From Brassica napus (lineage: Eukaryota; Streptophyta; Magnoliopsida; Brassicales; Brassicaceae): a stretch of 64,000 bases of DNA. Made by a program: the position numbers and the translations under genes. Below are positions 55,554 to 64,000 of the stretch, piece after piece. Location: NCBI RefSeq assembly GCF_020379485.1, contig NC_063439.1:15135683-15199682 (forward strand), written 5' to 3'. Under the pieces are notes generated by a model that was not told the DNA's origin, searched no databases, and worked only from the letters and a program-made list of their open reading frames with translations. Each line of letters opens with the position of its first letter. Positions within the stretch are counted from its first letter, which is position 1.

Positions 55554-57606
55554 TCAAGTCTCGTCCGTTGTCAAAGCAGGCGGATTCTCAACTCCTTCTT
55601 CAGTTCCTTGCGGATTATTCCCGGGGACCCGTTGGTCCGATTTTTCACCATCCTCTTCTTCAGCTGAAGAGTCTGAGAGTTCGAGCAGGTCAACAGGTTC
55701 CGATCCCGTCTCCTCGACTCCCAGAGGAAGAGTCGGATTTGCGTCTCTAACTTCGAGTATCAGGACCAATGACTCCTTACTCATGACGAGGTTGGCCATG
55801 GACGGAGCGGGGTCCGAAACAAGTGGAGCAGTCGCATCCTCGGGCATTTTGACCCCGCTAACGACCACACGTCCCTGAACAGACGACTCCCTGAGCTCTC
55901 TCCCGGTCAGTTCGTTTGATCTTTCGGTTCCAGCGTCAATCAGACCTGCGTTCGACCCGTACGGGTCGATCCTTGCCAAAACATTCTCGTTCAATAAGGG
56001 GGACCGGAGGTGAAGTGGAGATAGACAGAGAAGCTCTTCGGGAATCCTGCCAACAGCTAAGCGTTTAGCTTCGGCCTCGAACTTTTTCTCTTGTTCAGCG
56101 AACAAGTCGATAGGCTCTTGCGGGATATCAGTCCCACTCTCCTTAAGCGCTTTCGAGACATTTCTTCTTCCCGAAAGCTTGGCTCTGCAACGATCTCGCC
56201 GTCTCGAATTCACTACGACGCTTCTCGAGGTCTCGAATTTTAGTGAAACGCTGATTGCTTTTAGCAATCATGGCCGTTTGAACACGGACTCGCTCATGTC
56301 TAACCTCGAAGCTTCGAGAATCCCTTAACTGGTTGACCTCCTTCAGGTGCCTTAATGCCGTGGTCACCATCTTCTCCTCCAAAGCAGTTTTCTCTCTTTT
56401 CCAAGCATCGTTCTCACGTTCGAGTCCTCGGATCTTCTCACCGGCAGTCTTGAACTTGTTCTTCAACACTCCAAACTTCTCCACAAATTTCTCCTTCTGA
56501 GCTATCTTTTTGGCAAGTAACCGACTCTGCTCTTTTGCGACCTTATCGATCGTCGCCTTGAACTCACTCATCTTGCGGTTGAGAGCCGTGTCCTTCGCTC
56601 GCAGGAGCCTGTCGGATTGATTCACCTTGGAGGATGTCTCTTGGAGGGCCGAGTCGTACTCAACGACGTAGTTCATGCTCCCATCGCTCTGTATGGACGA
56701 AAGGAAGGATCAGAACTAGGAATATAAAGAAGATGAGACAAGGAGAATAATCCTTACCAAAATTTTGGTCCTCGCTGCATCAACATACGCGTCTTTGAAG
56801 ATAAGATCCTTAACTGCAGGCATGTCCTTACGACCACCTCGAATCTGTCGAACAAGCTCAGCGCATTCAGATGGAGCGTAAGAAAGTGGAGTGTTGCCGA
56901 CGTACTTGAATTCCACGTGGTCGTGGAATTCGATTCGACGCTCCTCCGAGGCTGAACCGCCCTCAACGGTAGTCGGAGGCACCGCCGACGGAGTCTTCGT
57001 AGCAGGAGTGGACACGTCATGCCCACGGGAAGATTTCTTCTTCTTCTCTGGCAGAACGATCGGGGAATCGCTCAATTCAACGATAGCTCAAGTCGCAGTA
57101 TAACGAGAAGAACCCTCATGGGCAACAGTTTCACGACTCTCAGTGTCCTCAATAGTTTCCGACTGTCCTTCAACAGACTTCATCTTCTTCTTCTCCTTTC
57201 TCTTCTTCTTCTTCGGAGGACCATCAGTCTTGGTCCTCGTCTGAAGTGGAAGTCTTCGGGAACAGACCTTTTCTTCTTGTTACCATCTGACACCGACGGC
57301 TCAGTAGTCTCTCGTTCAGAGGACTGCACAAGGTCACCTTTCCCTCGAAGACTCGATATTAACTGGACCTACAGATGGTCCCGGGGAAACAACGGGAGGA
57401 GGAGGCACGGAAGGAGTCATCTCACCAGGAGTCGTCGCACTAGGAGTCGTCTCACCAGGAGTCGCAGAAGGCGTCTTCTTTGCTCTGCTCAGCTTCTTAT
57501 TGATTAGTGCGCTCAAGTCCGGAAGTTCCTTCATCTCCCTTGCTGCGTTTATCACCTTTTGCTTGGTGCGATTGAATATCGAAAACCGCCGCTTGTTGCC
57601 GGTGAT
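55554..57606 (-). pseudogene. Antisense ORF of the Tat element (C-terminal part)
   Basis: Minus-strand coding-like sequence: 57606-57334 (Pro/Thr-rich PSATPGETTPSATTPG repeats), 57075-56716 (MSDSPIVLPEKKKKSSRG..., YAPSECAELVRQIRGG), 56676-56143 (a long heptad-rich coiled coil, e.g. LLAKKIAQKEKFVEKFGVLK) and 56267-55554 (LFAEQEKKFEAEAKRLAVGR then an acidic tail). The first three share one frame and the last needs a one-base shift near 56165. Antisense ORFs after pol are known in Tat-lineage elements and often join a transposase-28-like part to a coiled coil. The N-terminal part would lie beyond 57607, where the second Athila interrupts. Function unknown. Confidence 0.7.
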
Positions 57607-58889
57607 TGATATCACTCAAATTACCCTAAAAAGTGTGGTCCAGATGTAGTACTTAGTGATCGAATCCACAGAGACTCTAGGATTACTCAACAGACTTAAA
57701 TGAATATAGACTAAAAGGTTTTAATAGCTTTAAAAGTAGTAAATGATAAATCGAAAACAACAGTGATTCAATAGATTGAATTAAAGTGGTTTCAAGATTG
57801 GGAAAGTAGCTAGATTCAGGTAATTCTCAGGTATAAAATGTATGCACTTAGTTTAGACTAAAGGGTTCAATGGTTCTTGAACTAAACGTTGATTTAACCG
57901 GATAGGTTATCTTCACTAGATCTCGGATCTCAACTGTCGTATTTTGATCTCGAGAGAGTGTCGATCGATGCGACTTGATGTACATCGACCGATACACCTT
58001 TGTAACGATCGACCGATAGAACGATAGTTGCGTCGATCGACGGTTATTCTAGCGAGCTTTGCGAACGGGTTTAACTTGTTCTCTAACCTTCTCAGACCAA
58101 CTGTCGTTGCGCCTGAGTCAGTTAGATCACGCAAATGGGTTCAGGTATTGAGGGAAAACGGTTAGTTGAACTCAATTAATCATAAGATCTAAAATGAAGG
58201 TGATCAATCTCAATTTTAGCATTAAGTCCATAAGCAATGAAAAAACAATCAAAACACCTTTTTAACAGTCATATTAGCAGAACATAATTTCAACCATGGT
58301 GAGAAACCTAAATCTAACAATTGGTTTACTCAAACATATTCATGAGAGACAAAGTCATGATGGTGTGAAATAAACTCAAATGAAACATAGAACACAAATA
58401 GATAGAGTAATAGAAATGAAGGAGTTCAAGATCTTCTCTGTTTTGCAGTCTCAGATCTATCTCTCCAATCCTAAGCTCTCCTAATGGTAGCCAAAATGCT
58501 CATTTTCCAAACTAGGTCTTTTGCTAGTGTCTGCCTAGAAATGATACAAAACCCTAGTACATATTGGCTAACAGGCGGCCAGGGACTTAAGTTGTAAATA
58601 ATAGATCTTCTGGGAAATGAAATCTTTTAATTTGCGATTTCATCTGTGTGACTGCGTATCGATCGATGCACAAATATGTATGTCGATCGATAGTAAGTGA
58701 TTAAGATCGACCGATGTTGCTCTTCAAGCGTCGATCGATTTTCCTTGCGTAAAAGCATTCCAAAATGTCCCAAAAGTATCATTTCCTTCCATCAGGTGAA
58801 TAAACATGTATTTGCTTTGAAAAGACTCTAATACATCTTAAAACCTTTATATACCATGTATAAAAGCGGGTGAAAATCATGGTATATCA
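57607..58889 (-). repeat. 3' LTR of the second Athila element
   Basis: Plus sense begins TGATATCACTCAAATTACC and ends CATGGTATATCA. TCGATCGA-type sites lie at about 57960-58040 and 58655-58740. Confidence 0.88.
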
Positions 58890-60290
58890 ACTCCCCCAGA
58901 CTTATCTTTTGACTTGTCCTCAAGTTAAACCAATGGAGAATCTCTCTGGAAGAGGGTTGAATACATCAGGGACTCACAGATTTGAAATATTGAAGTTATC
59001 ACCTCTATAATATTGTATTCCACATCTAAGGTTCCTTCTTACAGATATACATTATGCAATAACCTAGCTTAGCAACCAAAATCATCTAGCCAACAATCTT
59101 AACTAATCTTATTATCAATCTCCTCAACCAACCTCATTTCTTAATGTAAAAAGTGTAGGCTTTACCTTGGGAGTATCGATCACAGGATGCAAGGATTTCA
59201 GACATGTATCTGGAGCTGCAGGTAAAAGTTAGTTTCTAGTTTCTCTCTCTCTAAATTTCTCTCTTGGGTCAAAGTCTGCTTCCATTGCAGGATCAGTGAC
59301 CAAGATTGGACAGGCTTCCATGAATCAAAACTTAATGGTGGTTACCACCAAGTTCTGTTCACTTCTTTTTGACCTATATCCAAGAGTTCTTTGCGAAAGC
59401 GAGCCTTGAAGATTGCCGCCTCCAAGTCCCGTTTCGAACTCTTTTATTTGAGTCTTTATGAATCAAGCCTTAATGGTTTTAGCCACAAAGTCCTGTTCAG
59501 ACTCTTCCTAATTAAACAATAGATCTCACTAAGTAATCTAGGGTCGAAATTTAGAGAGAGAAAATGTGATACAATATCTAAACCAGGCGTTACCTTCCAG
59601 ACTTGTCTGAAAAATCCGATCCCATGTATACCAAGCCCCAAAACAAGCAGTGAAGTCAGGTTAGTGTTGGAGGTTAGCTTCGGTTCTTTCTAACAAGTTA
59701 GCAAGTGTGCATAGTTGACTGGTTGATCCACTTTAGCATCTATAGTATTATCCGCAGTCAGTAAATCTAGAATGGTGCTAGAAAGTGGTTAGACATTCAA
59801 GTAGAAATCATTAGTTCATAATCCCCTTCTTGACTCAATAAAATCATTTTTGAAAAGATTTTTGACAAAAACTCAAGAAAATGGTGTTAGTAACTACCTC
59901 CCCCAGACTTAAAATGCACCGACTCGGTGCAAAATGTTCAAGGGTAGGTTAGAATCAAGTTAGATGTTTGAGAATGTTAGAGTAAGAATGAAGTACCTAT
60001 CCGTACTTCACATCGATCGATGTAATCCTCTCCATATCGATCTATGTTCGTCGCCCAGAATCGATCGATGTAATCCTCTCCATATTGATCGATGGCAAAA
60101 CACAAACATTTCGCATGTGCTTGGATCAAACTCGTAGTTCCTTTGCCTAATTTTAGCTCTGTTAGACAATCAAGCATAATAAATAATAAGCATCCTCAAA
60201 CATAAAATATAAGTTTAAAAGCATAAATCCTACAAGTTCAGAAAATAAATAAACAAGTCCATAATAAGAGAAGAGATAGAAATGGAAGGA
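58890..60290 (-). other. Untranslated 3' interior of the second Athila
   Basis: Contains the PPT at 58890-58902 and a segment (59160-59660) that matches, in reverse, 37200-37730 of the first element. It also has an internal PPT-like motif (59897-59911), a perfect 7-bp hairpin GCACCGACTCGGTGC (59916-59930) and TCGATCGA sites at 60010-60090. No ORF. Confidence 0.7.
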
Positions 60291-61679
60291 CTAATCGGTG
60301 TCCTCATCAGTCGCCTCATCGTCCTCTGGGGATGGGTCCCTGCATACTGCTGGTGCTGGTGCCTGCGCTCCTGTGGATCTCCTGCTCCGACAAGACACTC
60401 TAGCCCAGATGGCCTGAAGAGCGTCCCCCATGAACCTCTGGAAGTCTTCCTGGTCGTGCATAGGGATGTCCGGAATGTTCGGGAAGTCGGGAAGAGGAGG
60501 TGCCTGTGCATCGCGAGATCTGGTACGGCGAATGCTGGGAGGTCGGCGTGACATGTTCTGCGGGTTGCGGAGGAATGCCTCGTCTGGCTTGCATCGAAGC
60601 TGCGCCACGTTGTTGCCAAAGTCAGTGATCCTCCTATCTGGAAGGGGTAGAAGGCGATGCTCGTCGCAGATCCAGAGGCGCCAGATCTTCCCTTCCTCGA
60701 GCCATAGCGAGTGCATCAAGTGCTGCTTGTCGAGGAAGGCGTGGTCGCGGTCGGCGGTGCGAGAGTCGAGGTGGAAGCCGAGATACTGGAAAATCAGGGT
60801 CAGAAGACTCCCAACTGTCTCCTTTTTGTTCTTGCCCTTGCTGGTGAAGGGCTTCTTCTTCAGCTCAACCAAATGTGTGGCAAAGACAGCTCCGAGGTTC
60901 GGCGGGCTTACCTCGCCATCCTCGTCCAACTCAACCAAGTTCACCACGCTGTTCACTGCACAGAAAAGTAGTGTGAGCTCCTTTATCCGGACCTTGTTGG
61001 GCTCCATCTTGCAAACAAGTGTGTTTGCAAGGAGCTGTAGGAAGTAGCGAAGTGCAGGATGGTGGATGTCTGATAGTACGGCCCTGTTCGTGTCCCAAAC
61101 TTCTGTGCCGACGATCTCCCAGAATTCCTCAATGTGTGAGAAAGGTGGTACTGTGTAAGAGGCGATGCTCTCATCGAAACCGTAGATGCGGCAGAGCTCG
61201 GAGATACTGATCCTGTAGCGTGTCCCTCTGGCGAAGAAGCTCAAAGTGCCATCTCCCGCTACCCTCGCAGCTGAAGTCCTGTAGATGACCTCGACAGTGG
61301 CCATGAACTGGCAGACGAGATTGGGGCGAGAGGGCATGGTACCGAGTCCAAGCTGCGTGATCATGTCCTTAACATCCCCCTCGATCCCGAGTTTCTTCAG
61401 GATGGGTCGGTCAAGGAACTTGGTGGGCTCGATAGAGATTCCTAGCCAGGCATTGTAGAAGAGGCTGTCGTAGTCGTCCCAGTCATCGGACAGAGGACGC
61501 TGACGGCACTCGTTGCTATTGATCGCTGCCTTAGAATCAGCATAGCCCGGGACATCGAATGGTGTGTTTTCGGGGCGAGGCCATGGAAGACGCTGTGGGT
61601 TGGAGGAGCTGCTAGTCTCGTCGAACCTCCTTTTCGACCTGAGTTCTCTGTTTCGTGCGTTTGTCTTTGAACTGCTCAT
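60291..61679 (-). CDS. Athila post-pol ORF (462 codons, ATHILA ORF-1-like)
   Basis: An intact frame from the ATG at 61679 (MSSSKTNARNRELRSKRRFDE) to the stop at 60291. A conserved middle part (LDRPILKKLGIEGDVKDMIT, TLSFFARGTRYRISISELCRIYGF, ALRYFLQLLANTLV) resembles the protein family long annotated as Athila ORF-1. The C-terminus is Arg/Pro-rich, then acidic (PSPEDDEATDEDTD). There is no signal peptide or membrane segment by eye, so it is not an obvious envelope protein despite its env-like position. An AG acceptor (TTGGTTTCAG|ATG) directly precedes the start, which suggests expression from a spliced RNA. Its role is unknown. Intactness in a broken element is notable. Confidence 0.72.
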   Translation of the reverse strand: MSSSKTNARNRELRSKRRFDETSSSSNPQRLPWPRPENTPFDVPGYADSKAAINSNECRQRPLSDDWDDYDSLFYNAWLGISIEPTKFLDRPILKKLGIEGDVKDMITQLGLGTMPSRPNLVCQFMATVEVIYRTSAARVAGDGTLSFFARGTRYRISISELCRIYGFDESIASYTVPPFSHIEEFWEIVGTEVWDTNRAVLSDIHHPALRYFLQLLANTLVCKMEPNKVRIKELTLLFCAVNSVVNLVELDEDGEVSPPNLGAVFATHLVELKKKPFTSKGKNKKETVGSLLTLIFQYLGFHLDSRTADRDHAFLDKQHLMHSLWLEEGKIWRLWICDEHRLLPLPDRRITDFGNNVAQLRCKPDEAFLRNPQNMSRRPPSIRRTRSRDAQAPPLPDFPNIPDIPMHDQEDFQRFMGDALQAIWARVSCRSRRSTGAQAPAPAVCRDPSPEDDEATDEDTD

Positions 61680-62443
61680 CTGAAACCAAGAAGAAAAGAA
61701 CGTTAGTATTGTCGATAAAATTTAATATCGATCGATGGGTTATACTGATCATCGATCGATATTGTCGTGTCGGAAAAATCGGACAAGCGAGCATCGGTCG
61801 ATGCGAACAAGTTCATATCGACCGATGTTTAATCGCGAAACCTGCAAAATCACTCAACTCCAAATCGCGTTTATACGAATCTAAATACATGGAAATCACA
61901 AAGCGAACTCTAGATAAGCAATATGAACTACAAAAACATCTCTCAATCGTCCTAAATAAAGCGTTCTAATCCAACTAAAAACGAAAAACCCTAATTTTTT
62001 GAAAAATTGAAAATTCCGAGTGCATACCTGGATTGTTGATTTTGGGAGTGGGTTTAACAGTTACAGAGTGAAAAATCGAGTGGATTTAGGCGAAGAACGG
62101 ACGAATTCCGTCGAAAATCGAGAGAGAGAATAGGTGTTTTTGTTTTTGGTTTTCGTTTGTGAGTGTGGAAGAGGAAGTGGGTTGATATCGATTGAAGTTA
62201 TTGCTAAATCCGTCGATATGCCCGCATCGATCGATAGCAGAAATGCCGCGTCGATCGATGTCCTTTTTATTGACAGATTCTAATTACTAAGTTTTCTAAA
62301 TAATGCTAATATTAAGAAATACAAAAATTACTATTAATTACTAGTAAATATAAATTTTTTTTTATTTTTTTTTATTAAAATAAATGGGTTGCCTCCCATT
62401 CAGCGCTTAATTTTTAAGTCTTTAGCTCGACTTCCTGATTAAA
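61680..62443 (-). promoter_or_regulatory. Leader and intron of the post-pol ORF; spacer to integrase
   Basis: On the minus strand a donor AATCCAG|GTATGCAC lies at 62028/62027 and the acceptor at 61680, giving a 348-bp intron directly before the ATG. Upstream (62028-62180) the sequence has a plant 5'-UTR look, with CTCTCTCTCGATTTTCG. TCGATCGA sites flank it (61728-61760, 62228-62262). TGGGAGGCAACCCA lies at 62385-62398 (reverse). The spliced-leader model is inference. Confidence 0.5.
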
Positions 62444-63795
62444 CTAATTATCAGGTTCATACAGCACCATGGGCACTTTCGCTGGAGGTTTTGCCCAATA
62501 ATGCTTAACTCGTTGACCATTCACCGTAAATTCCTGGCCTTTCTCATTTTGTAAGGTGATAGTTCCGGAGGGTTGAACGTTCGTTACGGTGAAGGGTCCA
62601 GACCAACGGGATTTTAGCTTTCCTGGAAATAAAGTCAATCGAGAGTTATAAAAGAGGACTTGATCATCTGGCTCGAAGTGCCAGGATATGATCTTTTATC
62701 GTGATAGGCTTTAGTCCTTTCTTTATAGATTTTTGAATTTTCGAAAGCTAAATGTCTGATTTCATCAAGCTCGTTAAACTGGATGAGTCTCCTTTCTGCA
62801 GCCGGTTTGATATCAAAGTTCAAAAATTTGGTAGTCCAAGCTGCTTTATGTTCCAGTTCGACTGGTAGATGACATGATTTGCCATAAAGGAGGTGGAATG
62901 GTGTTGTTCCTAACGGCATTTTGTAGGCGGTCCTGTAGGCCCAAAGTGCATTATCTAGTTTCCTAGACCAATCTTTTCTGGAGGTTCCTACGGTTTTCTC
63001 TAAGATTTCCTTAATTTGCCGGTTAGAGACTTCTACGTGTCCACTAGTTTGTGGGTGGTAAGATGTAGCTACTCTATGATGAACACCATTCTTTTTAAGA
63101 AATCTATCAAAGATTTTGTTAATGAAATGAGTTCCACCGTCACTAATGACTACTCTTGGAACTCCAAATCTTGGAAATATTATACTCTTGAAGAGTTTAA
63201 TAACCACAGATGCGTCATTGGTAGGGGAAGCTATTGCTTCGACCCATTTGGATACGTAGTCTACAACGACTAGTGTATATTTGTTTCCATATGAAGACGG
63301 GAAAGGTCCCATAAAATCGATACCCCAGCAATCAAAGACTTCAACTTCAAGAATGAACTTTTGTTTCATTTCGTGTCTTTTGCTGATTTTTTCACGTCTT
63401 TGACATCTGTCACATTGGGTTATAAATGCATGGACATCGCGAAAAATGGTTGGCCACCAAAATCCTGCTTAGAGAATTTTCGAAACCGTTTTAAAGGTAG
63501 CGAAATGTCCTGCATACTCAGCTCCGTGACATTGGTAAATAATGTCTGGAATTTCAGCTTCGGATACGCATCGTCTGTATATGCCATCAGAACAATGCTT
63601 ATAGAGGTAAGGTTCATCCCAATGATAGCGTCTTACTTCTCTGAAAAATTTCTTCCTCATATATCCCTTGAGTTCGTCTGGTTCGAGCTCAGCTGCCAAA
63701 TAGTTAACTATGTCGGCATACCAGGGTCGGTTATCCGAGTTTCTACCAATCACATTTACCTCCCGTTGTGATAATTCCTCAGGTGTGAGATTCAT
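62444..63795 (-). pseudogene. Athila integrase (C-terminal pol)
   Basis: Frame 63795-63469 (YLYKHCSDGIYRRCVSEAE, HGAEYAGHF with the zinc-finger His residues) ends in a TAA and continues in the same frame to 62635. [10 protein letters not shown] supplies the Cys pair. The core is [12 protein letters not shown] (Asp), [10 protein letters not shown] (Asp) and [13 protein letters not shown] (Glu). A missing base near 62690 shifts the end, which resumes at 62638-62444 (LFPGKLKSRWSGPF ... HYWAKPP). Integrase joins element cDNA to the chromosome. The upstream RNase H/RT part lies outside the window except for linker sequence to 64000. Confidence 0.88.
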
Positions 63796-64000
63796 CTCAT
63801 CACCGAAAACATTTACTTGTAAACCGAAGTTGATCTTAATAAACGGGGGTCCGTGATTTTGGTTATCTGAGAGATGAGAAATTACATCAGTCTCGTCATC
63901 GATCGATGTAGAACTACGTGAATTGACCGATATATCTCTCTCATCGATCGATTGATCTTCAGATGTGAGAGATACTTCACCGACGAAGGATGTATCTATG
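63796..64000 (-). other. Athila pol linker with TCGATCGA sites
   Basis: Continuation of pol towards RNase H. TCGATCGA occurs at about 63898-63906 and 63943-63950. The frame was not followed further because the window ends. Confidence 0.5.

Larger units (their letters stand above)
24446..57606 (+). mobile_element. Tat-lineage Ty3/gypsy retrotransposon, split by nested insertions
   Basis: Parts in order: 5' LTR (about 24446-24948), PBS, gag, protease, RT-RNase H up to 29463, interruption by a solo LTR (29464-53374), then the rest of pol (integrase, 53375-54592), a 3' region, and a minus-strand ORF (57606-55554). At 57607 a second Athila element cuts it again, so its 3' end lies outside the window. 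The order gag-PR-RT-RH-INT, an added RNase H-like domain (DGSLTNKGSGAG) and an antisense ORF after pol identify the Tat lineage. All reading frames are broken by several stops and shifts. It is the oldest layer of this nest. Confidence 0.88.
57607..64000 (-). mobile_element. Second Athila element, minus strand, continues past the window
   Basis: The 3' LTR (57607-58889) is followed on the minus strand's 5' side by the PPT (58890-58902), an untranslated region with an internal PPT-like motif, a post-pol ORF (61679-60291), a conserved TGGGAGGCAACCCA motif (62385-62398 region, reverse) and integrase (63795-62444). The remainder of pol is outside. LTR ends match those of the element at 29701 (TGATAT...GGTATATCA against TGATATACC...GTGGTATCA). 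It interrupts the antisense ORF of the Tat element. The left target duplication would be gtgat (57602-57606) but cannot be confirmed. Confidence 0.88.

Noticed and set aside
59916..59930. GCACCGACTCGGTGC, whose complement equals the terminal stem-loop of the common Cas9 guide scaffold
   Set aside because: It is a 15-bp self-complementary stretch within an Athila 3' region, with no other scaffold or vector sequence around it. Coincidence.
60291..61679. Post-pol ORF as an envelope gene
   Set aside because: It is in the env-like position but lacks a visible signal peptide, transmembrane segment or Cys pattern. It resembles the Athila ORF-1 family instead.

Overview
The window is plant nuclear DNA, very probably from a Brassicaceae species and from a gene-poor, heterochromatin-like region. 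The grounds are the Athila-type and Tat-type Ty3/gypsy elements, L1-type LINEs, Helitrons carrying both RepHel and RPA-like genes, GT-AG introns, AT-rich spacers and heavy nesting of transposons. Only one ordinary host gene can be argued for: the first exon of a probable plastid-targeted protein on the minus strand at 491-694. Nearly all the rest is transposon in various stages of decay.

Left third (0.8-18.1 kb): a 5'-truncated LINE (921-2813) with a perfect 19-bp target duplication sits against the 3' end of a Helitron. Two related Helitrons then lie head to tail on the minus strand. H1 (2830-6223) is an internally deleted derivative that itself carries a poly(A) retroposon. H2 (6224-17215) is long and carries an RPA1-like gene (about 14.1-16.5 kb) followed by RepHel (7.4-13.3 kb). 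The RepHel N-terminus is built from repeated phase-1 exons, and splicing assembles AT-hooks at their junctions. The helicase has lost its Walker A region, so H2 is defective. A third RepHel fragment lies at 17.6-18.1 kb.

Middle (18.1-24.4 kb): a non-coding LTR element with about 330-bp LTRs (18724-21783), an LTR remnant with a 46-bp tandem repeat ending at 23100, a weak tRNA-like segment, and AT-rich sequence without recognisable genes.

Right part (24.4-64 kb): one Tat-lineage Ty3/gypsy element (LTR from about 24446; gag, protease, RT and RNase H to 29463; integrase from 53375; antisense ORF to 57606) has been split twice. The first split is a solo LTR (29464...53374, TSD gacct), which is itself split by a complete Athila-like element (29701-39298, TSD tatat) and by a LINE (40246-52572, about 16-bp TSD). 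The LINE is in turn split inside ORF2 by a CRM-like chromovirus (42747-49447, TSD agagg). The second split is a minus-strand Athila element (57607 to beyond the window) with integrase and a 462-codon post-pol ORF.

The first Athila-like element lacks RT and integrase and instead carries an 811-codon ORF with internal repeats. It shares PPT, LTR ends, an internal PPT-like motif, a TGGGAGGCAACCCA motif and abundant TCGATCGA octamers with the second element, which could be of the family that mobilised it. LTR divergence judged by eye (CRM about 1%, Athila about 3%, the 18.7-kb element clearly more) fits the nesting order. All identities are estimates by eye; no database search was possible.
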